DNA from: a virus
Virus record (IMG/VR): IMGVR_UViG_3300018405_000064
Location: 1-23,132 of that record
Length of the DNA: 23,132 nucleotides
Strand: one strand, 5' to 3'
The translations under genes were made by a program, and so were the position numbers. This document shows, in pieces, positions 6,838 to 13,356 of this stretch. Every line of letters begins with the position of its first letter. The first letter of the stretch is position 1. Under the pieces are notes generated by a model that was not told the DNA's origin, made no database searches, and saw only the letters and a list, made by a program, of their open reading frames with translations.

Positions 6838-7542
6838 TTAGCTGTCTTTACTGGTTCGCTCTTTATCCATCATCGCCTGCCACCGGCGATCGTCTTCGTC
6901 CATAACCGTGTCGTACTCTTCGCGCGTAAAGCCTTTCTGGTTCGGGTATTTGGCGTTGAGAAGTATTGCAAATTCCGTCATCGTCAGGTTTTCGGCCTCA
7001 TCCCGGCTTATGCCGAAATGGTTGCGGGCCGCCATGATGTAGTCAGTTGCGCGGAATTCCGAGGTGGTCTCGTTCGTTTCGTAGCGCTGAAGCTTACGCA
7101 CCTTCGCCTTGCCGACGATGCCGTGCATCATCAGGTTTCGCGCGATGATGACCATGTTCTCCGGCGGCATGCTGCCCGGGCGCCAGACAAAGCCACGCTT
7201 ACGGGTCTTCCCAGACTTCATCCAACCAACCAGCGCGCCAATGTCGTCATCGCAGCATGCCGTAAGCACCGTATGCGCTGCCATTATTGCTTTGCGGGTC
7301 AGCAGTCCGCTCTGGATATATCGCAGCACACAATCAGGAAGGCGGCTGTATTCGTCACGTATATAGGCCTCGGCCGCGCGCTGTATTAGTGGGGTAGCCT
7401 CATCGTTGCACAGGTCATAGAACGTCTGAACGATTTCCTCTGGCTCGCCGATGCGCGCCATGTTGCGAAACGACGGTCGGAAAAAGAATTCCCGGTCATC
7501 GGTACCGATAAGGCACTCACCTAATTCTTTAATGGGGGTCAT
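6838..7542 (-). CDS. Tail assembly chaperone-like protein
   Basis: A 234-residue soluble protein between the tail tube and tape measure genes, the slot of lambda G/GT. The start ATG 7542 has GGAG 5 nt upstream. The sequence is helical and charged; the C-terminal part (MTEFAILLNAKYPNQKGFTREEYDTVMDEDD) resembles the T-like end of two-part chaperones. Here both parts seem to be one continuous frame, and no second overlapping ORF follows, so the programmed frameshift of lambda is apparently not used. It recalls the DUF6246 family from memory. Expected role: coating the tape measure and recruiting tube subunits during tail assembly. Confidence 0.75.
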   Translation of the reverse strand: MTPIKELGECLIGTDDREFFFRPSFRNMARIGEPEEIVQTFYDLCNDEATPLIQRAAEAYIRDEYSRLPDCVLRYIQSGLLTRKAIMAAHTVLTACCDDDIGALVGWMKSGKTRKRGFVWRPGSMPPENMVIIARNLMMHGIVGKAKVRKLQRYETNETTSEFRATDYIMAARNHFGISRDEAENLTMTEFAILLNAKYPNQKGFTREEYDTVMDEDDRRWQAMMDKERTSKDS

Positions 7543-7557
7543 AGTCGCTCCATAAAC

Positions 7558-7588
7558 AGTATCAAGGGCGCAGAACGCCCTTTGTACT
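7558..7588. other. Hairpin between tail tube and chaperone genes
   Basis: Arms AGTATCAAGGGCG (7558-7570) and CGCCCTTTGTACT (7576-7588) pair over 11 of 13 positions with a 5-nt loop. No T-tract follows on the minus strand, so it is more likely an mRNA-stability or partial-termination element after the abundant tail tube message than a full terminator. Confidence 0.6.
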
Positions 7589-7601
7589 ATTCACGACGTG
7601 G

Positions 7602-8366
7602 TTAGCTGATCGTGACCGTGCATGCCACTGAGGTAATTTTGACTGGCGTCGCTGAGGAGTCGGTGACCTCACAGGTGTAAACCCCGGCGTCTCCAGACAC
7701 GGCGCTCGCTTTGTTAAACGTTGCAGTGGTTTGCCCGCTGACGACGGAGCCGTCTTTTTTCCACACGTAGGTGTATGGAGACGTGCCGCCTTCAACCACC
7801 ACCGGCATGTTAAGAGCGGAGCCGGTAGCAACGGATTTAGTCGGTGCCAGGTTCGTGGTGAACGCCAGCGCCGGCGGAGCAACTTCAAATACCACGGTAT
7901 CCGCGTCGGCAACTTTCCACTCACCGGAGAAGGTCGAGATGTCGGAAGTACCGAAGTCACCAGACCATGAAGTGGTGTTGAAATACCCCATGATGTAGGT
8001 GCCGGCGTCTTCGCCAGTAAAGTCGAAGCGAACCCAGATCGTCGGCTGGCGGCCCGCCTGCATTTCATCGAAAATATATTTCGAGATAGCGATGGCGCCG
8101 ATTTCAGTCGTTTTATCCTTTTTGCGGAACTCACCTTCCCCAGAGATGGTGAAGTCCATGTTGTTAACCAGGTTCTCCACCAGACCTTTCGTATCGTCAG
8201 CCTCAGAGGTGACGGTATTCATGGAGTAGTCGAAGCCCTTAGTCGTCAACGCCCCCAGGCGTTTCCATTCAGAAAGCGCAGGGACCGTATCCGCACAGCC
8301 CATAGCCATGCGGAGCACGGCCGCCTTCCCAATCAGCTTGCCGGTATCATTAGCGCAGCCTTGCAT
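7602..8366 (-). CDS. Major tail tube protein with C-terminal Ig-like domain
   Basis: A 254-residue protein starting at ATG 8366 with GAGAGG 5 nt upstream. Residues 1-160 form a tail-tube type domain (NMDFTISGEGEFRK; TIWVRFDFTG; TYIMGYFNTTSWSGD). Residues about 163-254 form an immunoglobulin-like domain with the usual signature: YTYVWKKDGSVV for the Trp strand and GDAGVYTCEVTD for the Tyr-Cys strand. Lambda gpV has the same architecture, with the Ig-like domain on the outside of the tube, where it may bind cell-surface glycans (known for the family, not shown here). A terminator lies just upstream and a long hairpin just downstream, as is typical for a very abundant product. Confidence 0.9.
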   Translation of the reverse strand: MQGCANDTGKLIGKAAVLRMAMGCADTVPALSEWKRLGALTTKGFDYSMNTVTSEADDTKGLVENLVNNMDFTISGEGEFRKKDKTTEIGAIAISKYIFDEMQAGRQPTIWVRFDFTGEDAGTYIMGYFNTTSWSGDFGTSDISTFSGEWKVADADTVVFEVAPPALAFTTNLAPTKSVATGSALNMPVVVEGGTSPYTYVWKKDGSVVSGQTTATFNKASAVSGDAGVYTCEVTDSSATPVKITSVACTVTIS

Positions 8367-8381
8367 GTATGCCTCTCAAAT

Positions 8382-8406
8382 AAAAAAGGCCGCCAGATGG
8401 CAGCCT
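8382..8406 (-). terminator. Intrinsic terminator before the tail tube gene
   Basis: On the minus strand AGGCTGCC-ATCT-GGCGGCCT followed by a T-tract: an 8-bp stem with one G-T pair. It separates the tail terminator gene (stop at 8425) from the tail tube gene (start 8366). Confidence 0.8.
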
Positions 8407-8424
8407 GATGGGTGATTCTGGCGA

Positions 8425-8808
8425 CTATTCGCCGTATGTGCAGGAGATGAGCAGTCGGGTAACTAACCGGCCCTCTTCGGTGGTTATTGGCGCCGGAACG
8501 TTGCCGACAAGGCTCAGCGCGCCGACGCAATCATCGGCACCGGATTGAGCACTGACGTATTCAACGATAGCGTTCACCGCGGCATCAGCAGCATCAGGAT
8601 TCGATTTCGACGAGACGACATCGACCATCACATACCAGTCGCCGCCGCGGTCGTATTCGATATTAGTTCCGCCGGAAGGCCGGAACACGATGAACTGATC
8701 GGCTGCCTTCCCGGTATCGCGCCACTGCCGCCATTGCACCTTAAACCCCGCGGTCAGCCCTTCTTCCATAAACAGGTCTTTCAGGCGCATGTACATCGGG
8801 GGAGTCAT
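8425..8808 (-). CDS. Tail terminator protein
   Basis: A 127-residue protein just upstream of the tail tube gene, the usual place of lambda U or its analogues. Its ATG (8808) overlaps the previous stop as ATGA. The fold suggested by the sequence (FIVFRPSGGTNIEYDRGGDWYVMVDVVSS, then helix AADAAVNAIVEYVSA, then LVTRLLISCTYGE) is the alternating strand-helix-strand of tail terminators. Role: caps the finished tail tube and joins it to the head. Assigned from position and general shape. Confidence 0.75.
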   Translation of the reverse strand: MTPPMYMRLKDLFMEEGLTAGFKVQWRQWRDTGKAADQFIVFRPSGGTNIEYDRGGDWYVMVDVVSSKSNPDAADAAVNAIVEYVSAQSGADDCVGALSLVGNVPAPITTEEGRLVTRLLISCTYGE

Positions 8809-9173
8809 AGTGCGAGCTCCTTCTTAACCGCGGCGTCTATCTGGTTGCGGGTATCCTCGAAGCCCTTCGTTAAGAACTCTTTCTGCGCCGTTGTGCGCCT
8901 GAAGGTCTGCTTCACCTCAGGGTCGTGAACGAATACGGCATAGTTAGCCGTGTAGCCTACGCGCCCGGTCACCCGCACACCATTAGCAGTGATTTCCCGG
9001 AACTGGCTATTGATGAGAGTGGACGTGTCGATCGGGGTATATAGCGCCGCCTGCGCGCTACCGATAAGCATCGCCGACTGCAACGCGCGCACAACCTTGC
9101 GCCCATGCACGTCCTTAATGATGCGGTCAAGATTGGCCTTGGCCTGGCGGATGCCGCGAACTTTAGCGCCCAT
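8805..9173 (-). CDS. HK97 gp10-like tail completion protein
   Basis: A 122-residue protein of the HK97 gp10 family, which lies between head-tail connectors and tail terminator and completes the top of the tail. The N-terminus is a basic helix (IRQAKANLDRIIKDVHGRKVVRALQSAM). The middle matches the family hallmark of a P-x-D-T-S-x-L turn and a Y-A-x-F/V-V-H motif (YTPIDTSTLINS; GYTANYAVFVHDPEVKQTFR). It ends four bases into the next gene, and starts three bases after the stop of the previous one. Confidence 0.85.
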   Translation of the reverse strand: MGAKVRGIRQAKANLDRIIKDVHGRKVVRALQSAMLIGSAQAALYTPIDTSTLINSQFREITANGVRVTGRVGYTANYAVFVHDPEVKQTFRRTTAQKEFLTKGFEDTRNQIDAAVKKELAL

Positions 9174-9175
9174 GC

Positions 9176-9538
9176 CTATACTCCCGTGATTATTGCGAAA
9201 TCATCCGCCAGTCGCTCGAACGTATCGGCGAATTGAACGATCTGCCGTATCTCGTCGGCCTCGTCCGGCGGTTGCAGCGCGGTTGATGCGCCAATAAGAA
9301 TGGAATCCCCATCCCTCGCCGCTGCGTACTCGGTCCATATCGTGTTTTTGACCACGATTTCCCGGCCAAGGTCACCGATTTTCGCAGAGAGTCCACCCTG
9401 GTAGTCGCAGAGAATGGCGATCGGCGCTTCCCATCCGTACGGCTGACCTCCGCCGTCGGTATCACTACCGTCGGCATCGCGTATGCGCCGCCAGATTGTC
9501 GCCGTCGCGGTGTATGACCAATTAGCTACCGATGACAT
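9176..9538 (-). CDS. Head-tail joining protein, probable
   Basis: A 120-residue protein in the head-closure slot between connector and gp10-like protein. ATG 9538-9536 overlaps the stop of the 57-residue gene as TGATG. The sequence is mostly beta with Gly turns (WSYTATATIWRRIRDADGSD; GREIVVKNTIWTEY; ILIGASTALQPPDEADEIRQ), which fits a small barrel-type joining protein that plugs the portal end. No catalytic motif. Assigned from position, size and general character. Confidence 0.65.
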   Translation of the reverse strand: MSSVANWSYTATATIWRRIRDADGSDTDGGGQPYGWEAPIAILCDYQGGLSAKIGDLGREIVVKNTIWTEYAAARDGDSILIGASTALQPPDEADEIRQIVQFADTFERLADDFAIITGV

Positions 9539-9711
9539 CAGTCATCCCTCCATCGCAGCACAACAGCGCCTGTGGCGCGTATGCGGTCGCAGTTGATGAA
9601 CCACTCTCCGTCGCTTTTCACGTACGCCGTCGTTTGCTCACCGGTATCGGTGATCACCCACACCCGGGTAAACGTCCGCGGCAGTCGTTGCTGAACTGAA
9701 ACCCATGCCAT
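9538..9711 (-). CDS. Small DUF551-like protein
   Basis: A 57-residue ORF fills the gap between two structural genes: ATG 9711 overlaps the upstream TAA (TAATG), and its TGA overlaps the next ATG (TGATG). One-base overlaps on both sides argue strongly that it is translated. The start MAWVSVQQRLPRTFTRVWVI, with Trp-x-Ser then Leu-Pro, resembles the DUF551 family of small phage proteins. Later features are YVKSDGEWFIN and a basic-acidic end LRWRDD. DUF551 genes usually lie in early regions, so this site is unusual. Function unknown; it could be an accessory protein rather than part of the virion. Confidence 0.75.
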   Translation of the reverse strand: MAWVSVQQRLPRTFTRVWVITDTGEQTTAYVKSDGEWFINCDRIRATGAVVLRWRDD

Positions 9712-10091
9712 TAACAGCCCCCGACCACCATAAACAGCCCCACACTGTTGCCGGCGCTGATCGGGAGTTCACTGGTGCAGCCGCTGGTATCGAGTCGGGA
9801 CAAGGAGTCGCGTAGCCAGGTGATGCTGTCGTCGCCATACTCAAACGAGCGGGAAGCGCCGGACGGAGCACCCTGCGATTTGATGCGGCGGGCGCCGGAT
9901 GACGTCGCCATGAGTGCAGCGGCATACATCAGGATGAGCTTTGCGCTGCAGTCGTCATACCCCGCACCATCGAGGCACGGGATAATCTTGTTCACCACGC
10001 AGAGAATCGGATCGAGCAGAGCGCCGGGAATGGCGTAACCCAACTCACCGAGGAACGCCTGCACGTCTGCCGCCGTGATTGGGTCAGCCAT
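9711..10091 (-). CDS. Head-tail connector-like protein
   Basis: A 126-residue protein immediately after the capsid block, the usual place of the gp6-like adaptor. The N-terminal half is helical (ITAADVQAFLGELGY; LDPILCVVNKIIPCLDG; AKLILMYAAALMAT), followed by a loop rich in Ser/Gly and a second helix (ITWLRDSLSRLDTSGC). This helical bundle plus loop suits proteins that sit under the portal ring. The gene is coupled by TAATG to the small gene downstream. Six Cys residues are present, which is more than usual for such a protein. Confidence 0.65.
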   Translation of the reverse strand: MADPITAADVQAFLGELGYAIPGALLDPILCVVNKIIPCLDGAGYDDCSAKLILMYAAALMATSSGARRIKSQGAPSGASRSFEYGDDSITWLRDSLSRLDTSGCTSELPISAGNSVGLFMVVGGC

Positions 10092-10093
10092 GG

Positions 10094-10351
10094 TTATTTT
10101 GCCTTCTTCGATTTGCTGGCAGATTCTTCCTGCTGCTCTGCCTGCTCTGCCTGCTCTGCCTGCTCTGCAGCATCATCAACAGGCGTAGCCACTTCCAGCA
10201 CCTGATCTTCATCGCTAATGATTTCAACCAGACCGGCGGCCGCCCAACGTTTAGCGACATCACCGCTTACCGAGACCTGCGCGCCAACCTCCAGCTTCTG
10301 GAGATTGGCACCGGAAAGCAGGTTGTCTCGAACCACTTTTACCAGTGCCAT
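10094..10351 (-). CDS. Small acidic protein with AEQ repeats
   Basis: An 85-residue protein between the major capsid and connector genes, with AGGGG 5 nt before ATG 10351. Residues 1-46 form a compact domain (MALVKVVRDNLLSGANLQKL; GDVAKRWAAAGLVEII), similar in style to small head-region proteins of other phages (DUF7210-like, from memory). The second half is disordered: an acidic linker, four perfect AEQ repeats and a Lys/Ser tail (SASKSKKAK). The repeats come from a 9-bp tandem array at 10133-10168 that could change length by slippage. Function unknown. Confidence 0.7.
   Translation of the reverse strand: MALVKVVRDNLLSGANLQKLEVGAQVSVSGDVAKRWAAAGLVEIISDEDQVLEVATPVDDAAEQAEQAEQAEQQEESASKSKKAK
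10133..10168. repeat. 9-bp tandem repeat, four perfect copies
   Basis: CTGCTCTGC repeats four times without mismatch on the plus strand. On the minus strand it reads as Ala-Glu-Gln codons inside the 85-residue gene. The unit is a multiple of three, so slippage would alter the linker length without breaking the frame. Confidence 0.95.
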
Positions 10352-10360
10352 AAATGCCCC

Positions 10361-11458
10361 TTAGCTGTGTGCGTAGATAACGGATTTGCGATTGTTGATG
10401 TCAGTCTTAACCATCAGGCCCATCGCACCCCAGGTGCGCCAGACGTAGTCGCTGTTGTAGAACTGGCGTGGGTCCGCAACGGTACCAACGGCCTGACCTA
10501 CAATCGGAGCGATAACGCCGGCAGTAAGCGGGACAATAAGGATCTGGTTACCGGTCAGCTGCGCATCTTCTTTGATGGCAGCAATACCGGAGAGCTTCAA
10601 CAGCTCCAGCAGAATGGTGTCGGACTGGTAGTTATCGCTGAAGTAGCGTTCAAGGTTGGTGATGATCTGACCGGAAACATACCAGGTCTGCTGCGCATAC
10701 TGCAGGTTGGTAAGCTTCATCACGCCACGTAGTGCGATGGCCGCGTTGCGGATTTGCTCCGCCGTTGCGCTTGCGCTGGTGAAGTCGATATTTAGGCCGG
10801 AAGCGCTGAGATCGACAATCTGTACCCGCTCATCGGCTTTCACCCCCTTCCAGGTCTTGCCATCAAAGGCGATATAGTTGCCAGCGGAATCTCGGAAGCC
10901 ATTGAAGACGTAATCCACGTACTGACGACGAACATCATCAACAGAGCCGCGCTGAGCGTCGGCCAGAGAAGCCAGAGCGGAGCCTTTGTTGAAAATAGGG
11001 TCACGCCACTGGAATTTGAAGCCAGAGTCGTGGATCGGAACCATCGTACCGTCGAAGGTGTACGCGCGCGCATCAAGCGCCGCACCAATCTGGCCGGACA
11101 TGGAGGTATGCGCCCAGCCGCGGCCACCGGTGCGAGCATACTCGTACACGGACTCTTCAAGACGGACAGAGCGGGACAACGGGATCAGGTCGTTAAGCAG
11201 AGTGAATTCAGTAGTTGGTTCGAATTCAGCCAGCACAGTCTGATCATAAGCGCGATACAGGCGGCGGATATCGTCGACAGCGTTCGTCGCGTCCAGCGCC
11301 GGAGTGTTTGCCGCATCACCACGCCAGCGGGTGCGGGATACGAAATCAGCAACGGCCTGAGCACTCATATTGCGCGCCAGTTGCAGCTCATTGAACTGCG
11401 CCTGGTTCGCTTCGAGGTTGCCCGTCTCAGTCGCGCGTCGGGTGGAAAATACAAACAT
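10361..11458 (-). CDS. Major capsid protein
   Basis: A 365-residue protein with a strong ribosome binding site (AAGGAGA) before ATG 11458. It lies after protease/scaffold and decoration genes, the standard position of the coat protein. The sequence has the alternation of helix and strand expected for an HK97 fold: a long N-terminal helical arm (about residues 15-75), a central region with WAHTSMSGQIG and YTFDGTMVPIHDSGF, a domain with QYAQQTWYVSGQIITNLERYF, and a C-terminal end with DYVWRTWGAMGLMVKTDINN. From memory it belongs with the DUF6260-type coats of enterobacterial phages. No N-terminal prodomain is evident, consistent with a separate scaffold. Confidence 0.88.
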   Translation of the reverse strand: MFVFSTRRATETGNLEANQAQFNELQLARNMSAQAVADFVSRTRWRGDAANTPALDATNAVDDIRRLYRAYDQTVLAEFEPTTEFTLLNDLIPLSRSVRLEESVYEYARTGGRGWAHTSMSGQIGAALDARAYTFDGTMVPIHDSGFKFQWRDPIFNKGSALASLADAQRGSVDDVRRQYVDYVFNGFRDSAGNYIAFDGKTWKGVKADERVQIVDLSASGLNIDFTSASATAEQIRNAAIALRGVMKLTNLQYAQQTWYVSGQIITNLERYFSDNYQSDTILLELLKLSGIAAIKEDAQLTGNQILIVPLTAGVIAPIVGQAVGTVADPRQFYNSDYVWRTWGAMGLMVKTDINNRKSVIYAHS

Positions 11459-11469
11459 TCAGTCTCTCC

Positions 11470-11901
11470 TTACTTGAACACGACGCGAACCAGATCGCCT
11501 GCTGTGGCGGTCAGGGACTTGTCTTCTTCGACATAGGCAAAGATGGTTTCACCCTCTGCCAGTGCTTTAATTTGGCCATTGGCCACAGAAACCGGCTGGC
11601 CCTTGGTGTAGGTACCAGCGGCAGCGCGAACGTTGAGGAAAACGCCAGGCGTTGGCTGGATGTTTACCACCCAGTCACCGATCGCATAGGCATCGTCAAC
11701 CGTTTTGCAGCGCAGATAGTCGTAGTTAGCGACGTAGAGAATCGCGTCTTCAGTGCCGTCAACAGAGGGTGTCGGCTTGGCTGCGCTGAAAAAGATAACG
11801 GTACCCGGCAGAAACGCTGCGGCCGCAGAACCTTCACGATTAAGTTGCGGGTTGGGGAAAATCCCGCCCGCGTGAATTACGTGTTTCCCGTCTTTAGCCA
11901 T
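11470..11901 (-). CDS. Capsid decoration or cement protein
   Basis: A 143-residue protein directly upstream of the coat gene, with GGAG 6 nt before ATG 11901. It is beta-rich and soluble, with two typical patches: a loop plus strand AAAAFLPGTVIFFSAAKPTP and a later barrel-like part AGTYTKGQPVSVANGQIKAL ending LVRVVFK. This recalls small cement proteins that bind the capsid surface and stabilise the expanded head. The role is inferred from position, size and beta character. Confidence 0.75.
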   Translation of the reverse strand: MAKDGKHVIHAGGIFPNPQLNREGSAAAAFLPGTVIFFSAAKPTPSVDGTEDAILYVANYDYLRCKTVDDAYAIGDWVVNIQPTPGVFLNVRAAAGTYTKGQPVSVANGQIKALAEGETIFAYVEEDKSLTATAGDLVRVVFK

Positions 11902-11904
11902 TTT

Positions 11905-12351
11905 TTACTCCGGCATTTCGCTGAAAGAATCGTTGTTGTTGACCGGACGGAATGCACCATTCAGGCCGGTAGAGGTCTGGCACTGAGCAAACAGGCCATC
12001 AAGGGCGGCGCCGTCAAGCGCATTCACCGCGAGGTCGTCCAGCCCGAATTTCGCTTTTACGACCGCGCGCTTTTCGCCCTTCTCTTTGTCAGAGTTGGCG
12101 GTAAGGCCAGACTTAACCGCGGCGAGATCGTCAGCAAAGGGCTTAAACCATGCCGGCGCTTCTTCGCTGTTGCTGGCCTGTTCTTTTTTCTTAGGCTTTC
12201 CGGTGGCGGGGTCAATTTCGTCATCACCTTCTTTCTTGGCTGCCGCCTTCTCTGCCGCTAACTGGTTGTAAGCGTCCATCAGTTCGGCATCGGACTTGCC
12301 TTCAGTCGGCTTACCCGCGGCTTGCAGCGCATTGATAATCAGTTCTTTCAT
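11905..12351 (-). CDS. Possible nested scaffold protein from an internal start
   Basis: An in-frame ATG at 12351 (Met314 of the protease/scaffold fusion) has GGAGAG at 12366-12361, 9 nt upstream. Translation from here would give a 148-residue protein equal to the charged helical scaffold domain, in the manner of lambda Nu3 inside C. The start sits exactly at the domain boundary. This is inferred from the sequence only. Confidence 0.5.
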   Translation of the reverse strand: MKELIINALQAAGKPTEGKSDAELMDAYNQLAAEKAAAKKEGDDEIDPATGKPKKKEQASNSEEAPAWFKPFADDLAAVKSGLTANSDKEKGEKRAVVKAKFGLDDLAVNALDGAALDGLFAQCQTSTGLNGAFRPVNNNDSFSEMPE

Positions 12352-13290
12352 CGGATCGTTCTCTCCGTTGGTTTTAATCTCGTACTCAATGGGTTTGCGC
12401 ACGACTTCTACAGGTTCGCCGACGAACACGGCTTTGCCGTCGTCATCGATGAGGTACTTCTGTTTGAAATACTTGGCTTCATCGCGGTAGATGAAGTTGT
12501 CCGGCCATACCGATTCGGGCCAGAGCCATTTATCATCAGCACGGCCTTCGTGAAGTTTGTCGCTAATGGCACGCTGGATATCGTCGAAAGAGAAATTCGA
12601 GGCGTTGGTGAAGAAGAATCGGGTTTTGTTCAGCAGCCCTTCGCGGGTGCAGTCGGCGGCATCAGAGAGCAGAGCAACTTCAATCTCTACCTCTTCGCCT
12701 TCGGAGTTCACGAAGATCCCAACGCCTTCACTTGGCGTCCCGGCCCCGGGTTCATCGAGCAGCACGGCTGTATGGTCGAAAACCATGTTGGTGACAATTT
12801 CGTTGTACTTCTTACCCTTCGATTCGCCGTTGGCCGCGATGCCTGAATACAGCAGGCCCGTGGAGATGTGGATCGGGTCGGTGTTGGTACCGGCTGCCAT
12901 CTCATCCAGACGGTTAACCAGGCGCTTGCCCTTATCGCTGGATTCGGCGTACTGGCGGTTGACGTACATGTCGCCCGTCACCTTCCCGTCTTTGTGGCTG
13001 ACGTTCTGCAGCCATGCGCCGACGTGATATTCATTCACCGCCCGGACATCGCGCGCCGAAACATGCTTACCATCCACTTTCGGGTGGCCCAGCGGCATCG
13101 GGTTACGCTCAAGCGTGTTGTAGGCTTTTTCGATTTCTGCTGCCGGGTACAACTTCCGGTTCATCACAATATCGTCCACGACAGGCGTGATGCCGCGAAC
13201 CACGATATGTGGCTTGCCGTCGATGGTTTCAGTGGTGATGTTTGAAGCGGAGTTGACGACGGTCAGCACGTTAACGCGGTTGCGTTTCAT
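11905..13290 (-). CDS. Capsid maturation protease fused to scaffold (DUF2213-like)
   Basis: A 461-residue protein. The N-terminal about 200 residues resemble DUF2213-type prohead proteases: NPMPLGHPKVDGKHV with candidate catalytic H69, and DPIHISTGLLYSG with candidate S143. A spacer of about 100 residues follows (WLWPESVWPDNFIYRDEAKY). The C-terminal part (314-461) is a highly charged, helical, scaffold-like domain (MDAYNQLAAEKAAAKKEGDD; APAWFKPFADDLAAVKSGLT). The fused layout matches lambda C/Nu3. An internal start at 12351 may make free scaffold. The gene follows a terminator at 13322-13344 and the inserted HNH gene. Confidence 0.85.
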   Translation of the reverse strand: MKRNRVNVLTVVNSASNITTETIDGKPHIVVRGITPVVDDIVMNRKLYPAAEIEKAYNTLERNPMPLGHPKVDGKHVSARDVRAVNEYHVGAWLQNVSHKDGKVTGDMYVNRQYAESSDKGKRLVNRLDEMAAGTNTDPIHISTGLLYSGIAANGESKGKKYNEIVTNMVFDHTAVLLDEPGAGTPSEGVGIFVNSEGEEVEIEVALLSDAADCTREGLLNKTRFFFTNASNFSFDDIQRAISDKLHEGRADDKWLWPESVWPDNFIYRDEAKYFKQKYLIDDDGKAVFVGEPVEVVRKPIEYEIKTNGENDPMKELIINALQAAGKPTEGKSDAELMDAYNQLAAEKAAAKKEGDDEIDPATGKPKKKEQASNSEEAPAWFKPFADDLAAVKSGLTANSDKEKGEKRAVVKAKFGLDDLAVNALDGAALDGLFAQCQTSTGLNGAFRPVNNNDSFSEMPE

Positions 13291-13321
13291 GCTGGGTCCT
13301 CATTGGTGGATTTCAGGCAAT

Positions 13322-13344
13322 AAAAAAGGCCGCCTGAGCGACCT
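13322..13344 (-). terminator. Intrinsic terminator between HNH and protease/scaffold genes
   Basis: On the minus strand AGGTCGC-TCAG-GCGGCCT and a T-tract: a 7-bp stem with one G-T pair. It follows the HNH gene and precedes the protease/scaffold start by about 30 bases. Confidence 0.8.
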
Positions 13345-13356
13345 TGTTGTGTTTGA

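Noticed and set aside
6838-7542. Programmed frameshift in the tail chaperone
   Set aside because: Both chaperone parts are already in one frame, and no second overlapping ORF follows between 6838 and the GNAT-like gene.
7562-8134. 190-codon minus-strand ORF
   Set aside because: Second frame inside the tail tube gene, Arg/Ser/Pro-rich as expected for a shadow; no start signal.
10079-10732. 217-codon plus-strand ORF
   Set aside because: It lies antisense to the AEQ-repeat gene and the major capsid gene, starts without a ribosome binding site and has Leu/Cys runs that merely mirror the tandem repeat.
11572-12261. 229-codon plus-strand ORF
   Set aside because: Antisense to the decoration and protease/scaffold genes, with Phe/Arg-rich composition typical of a shadow frame and no motif.
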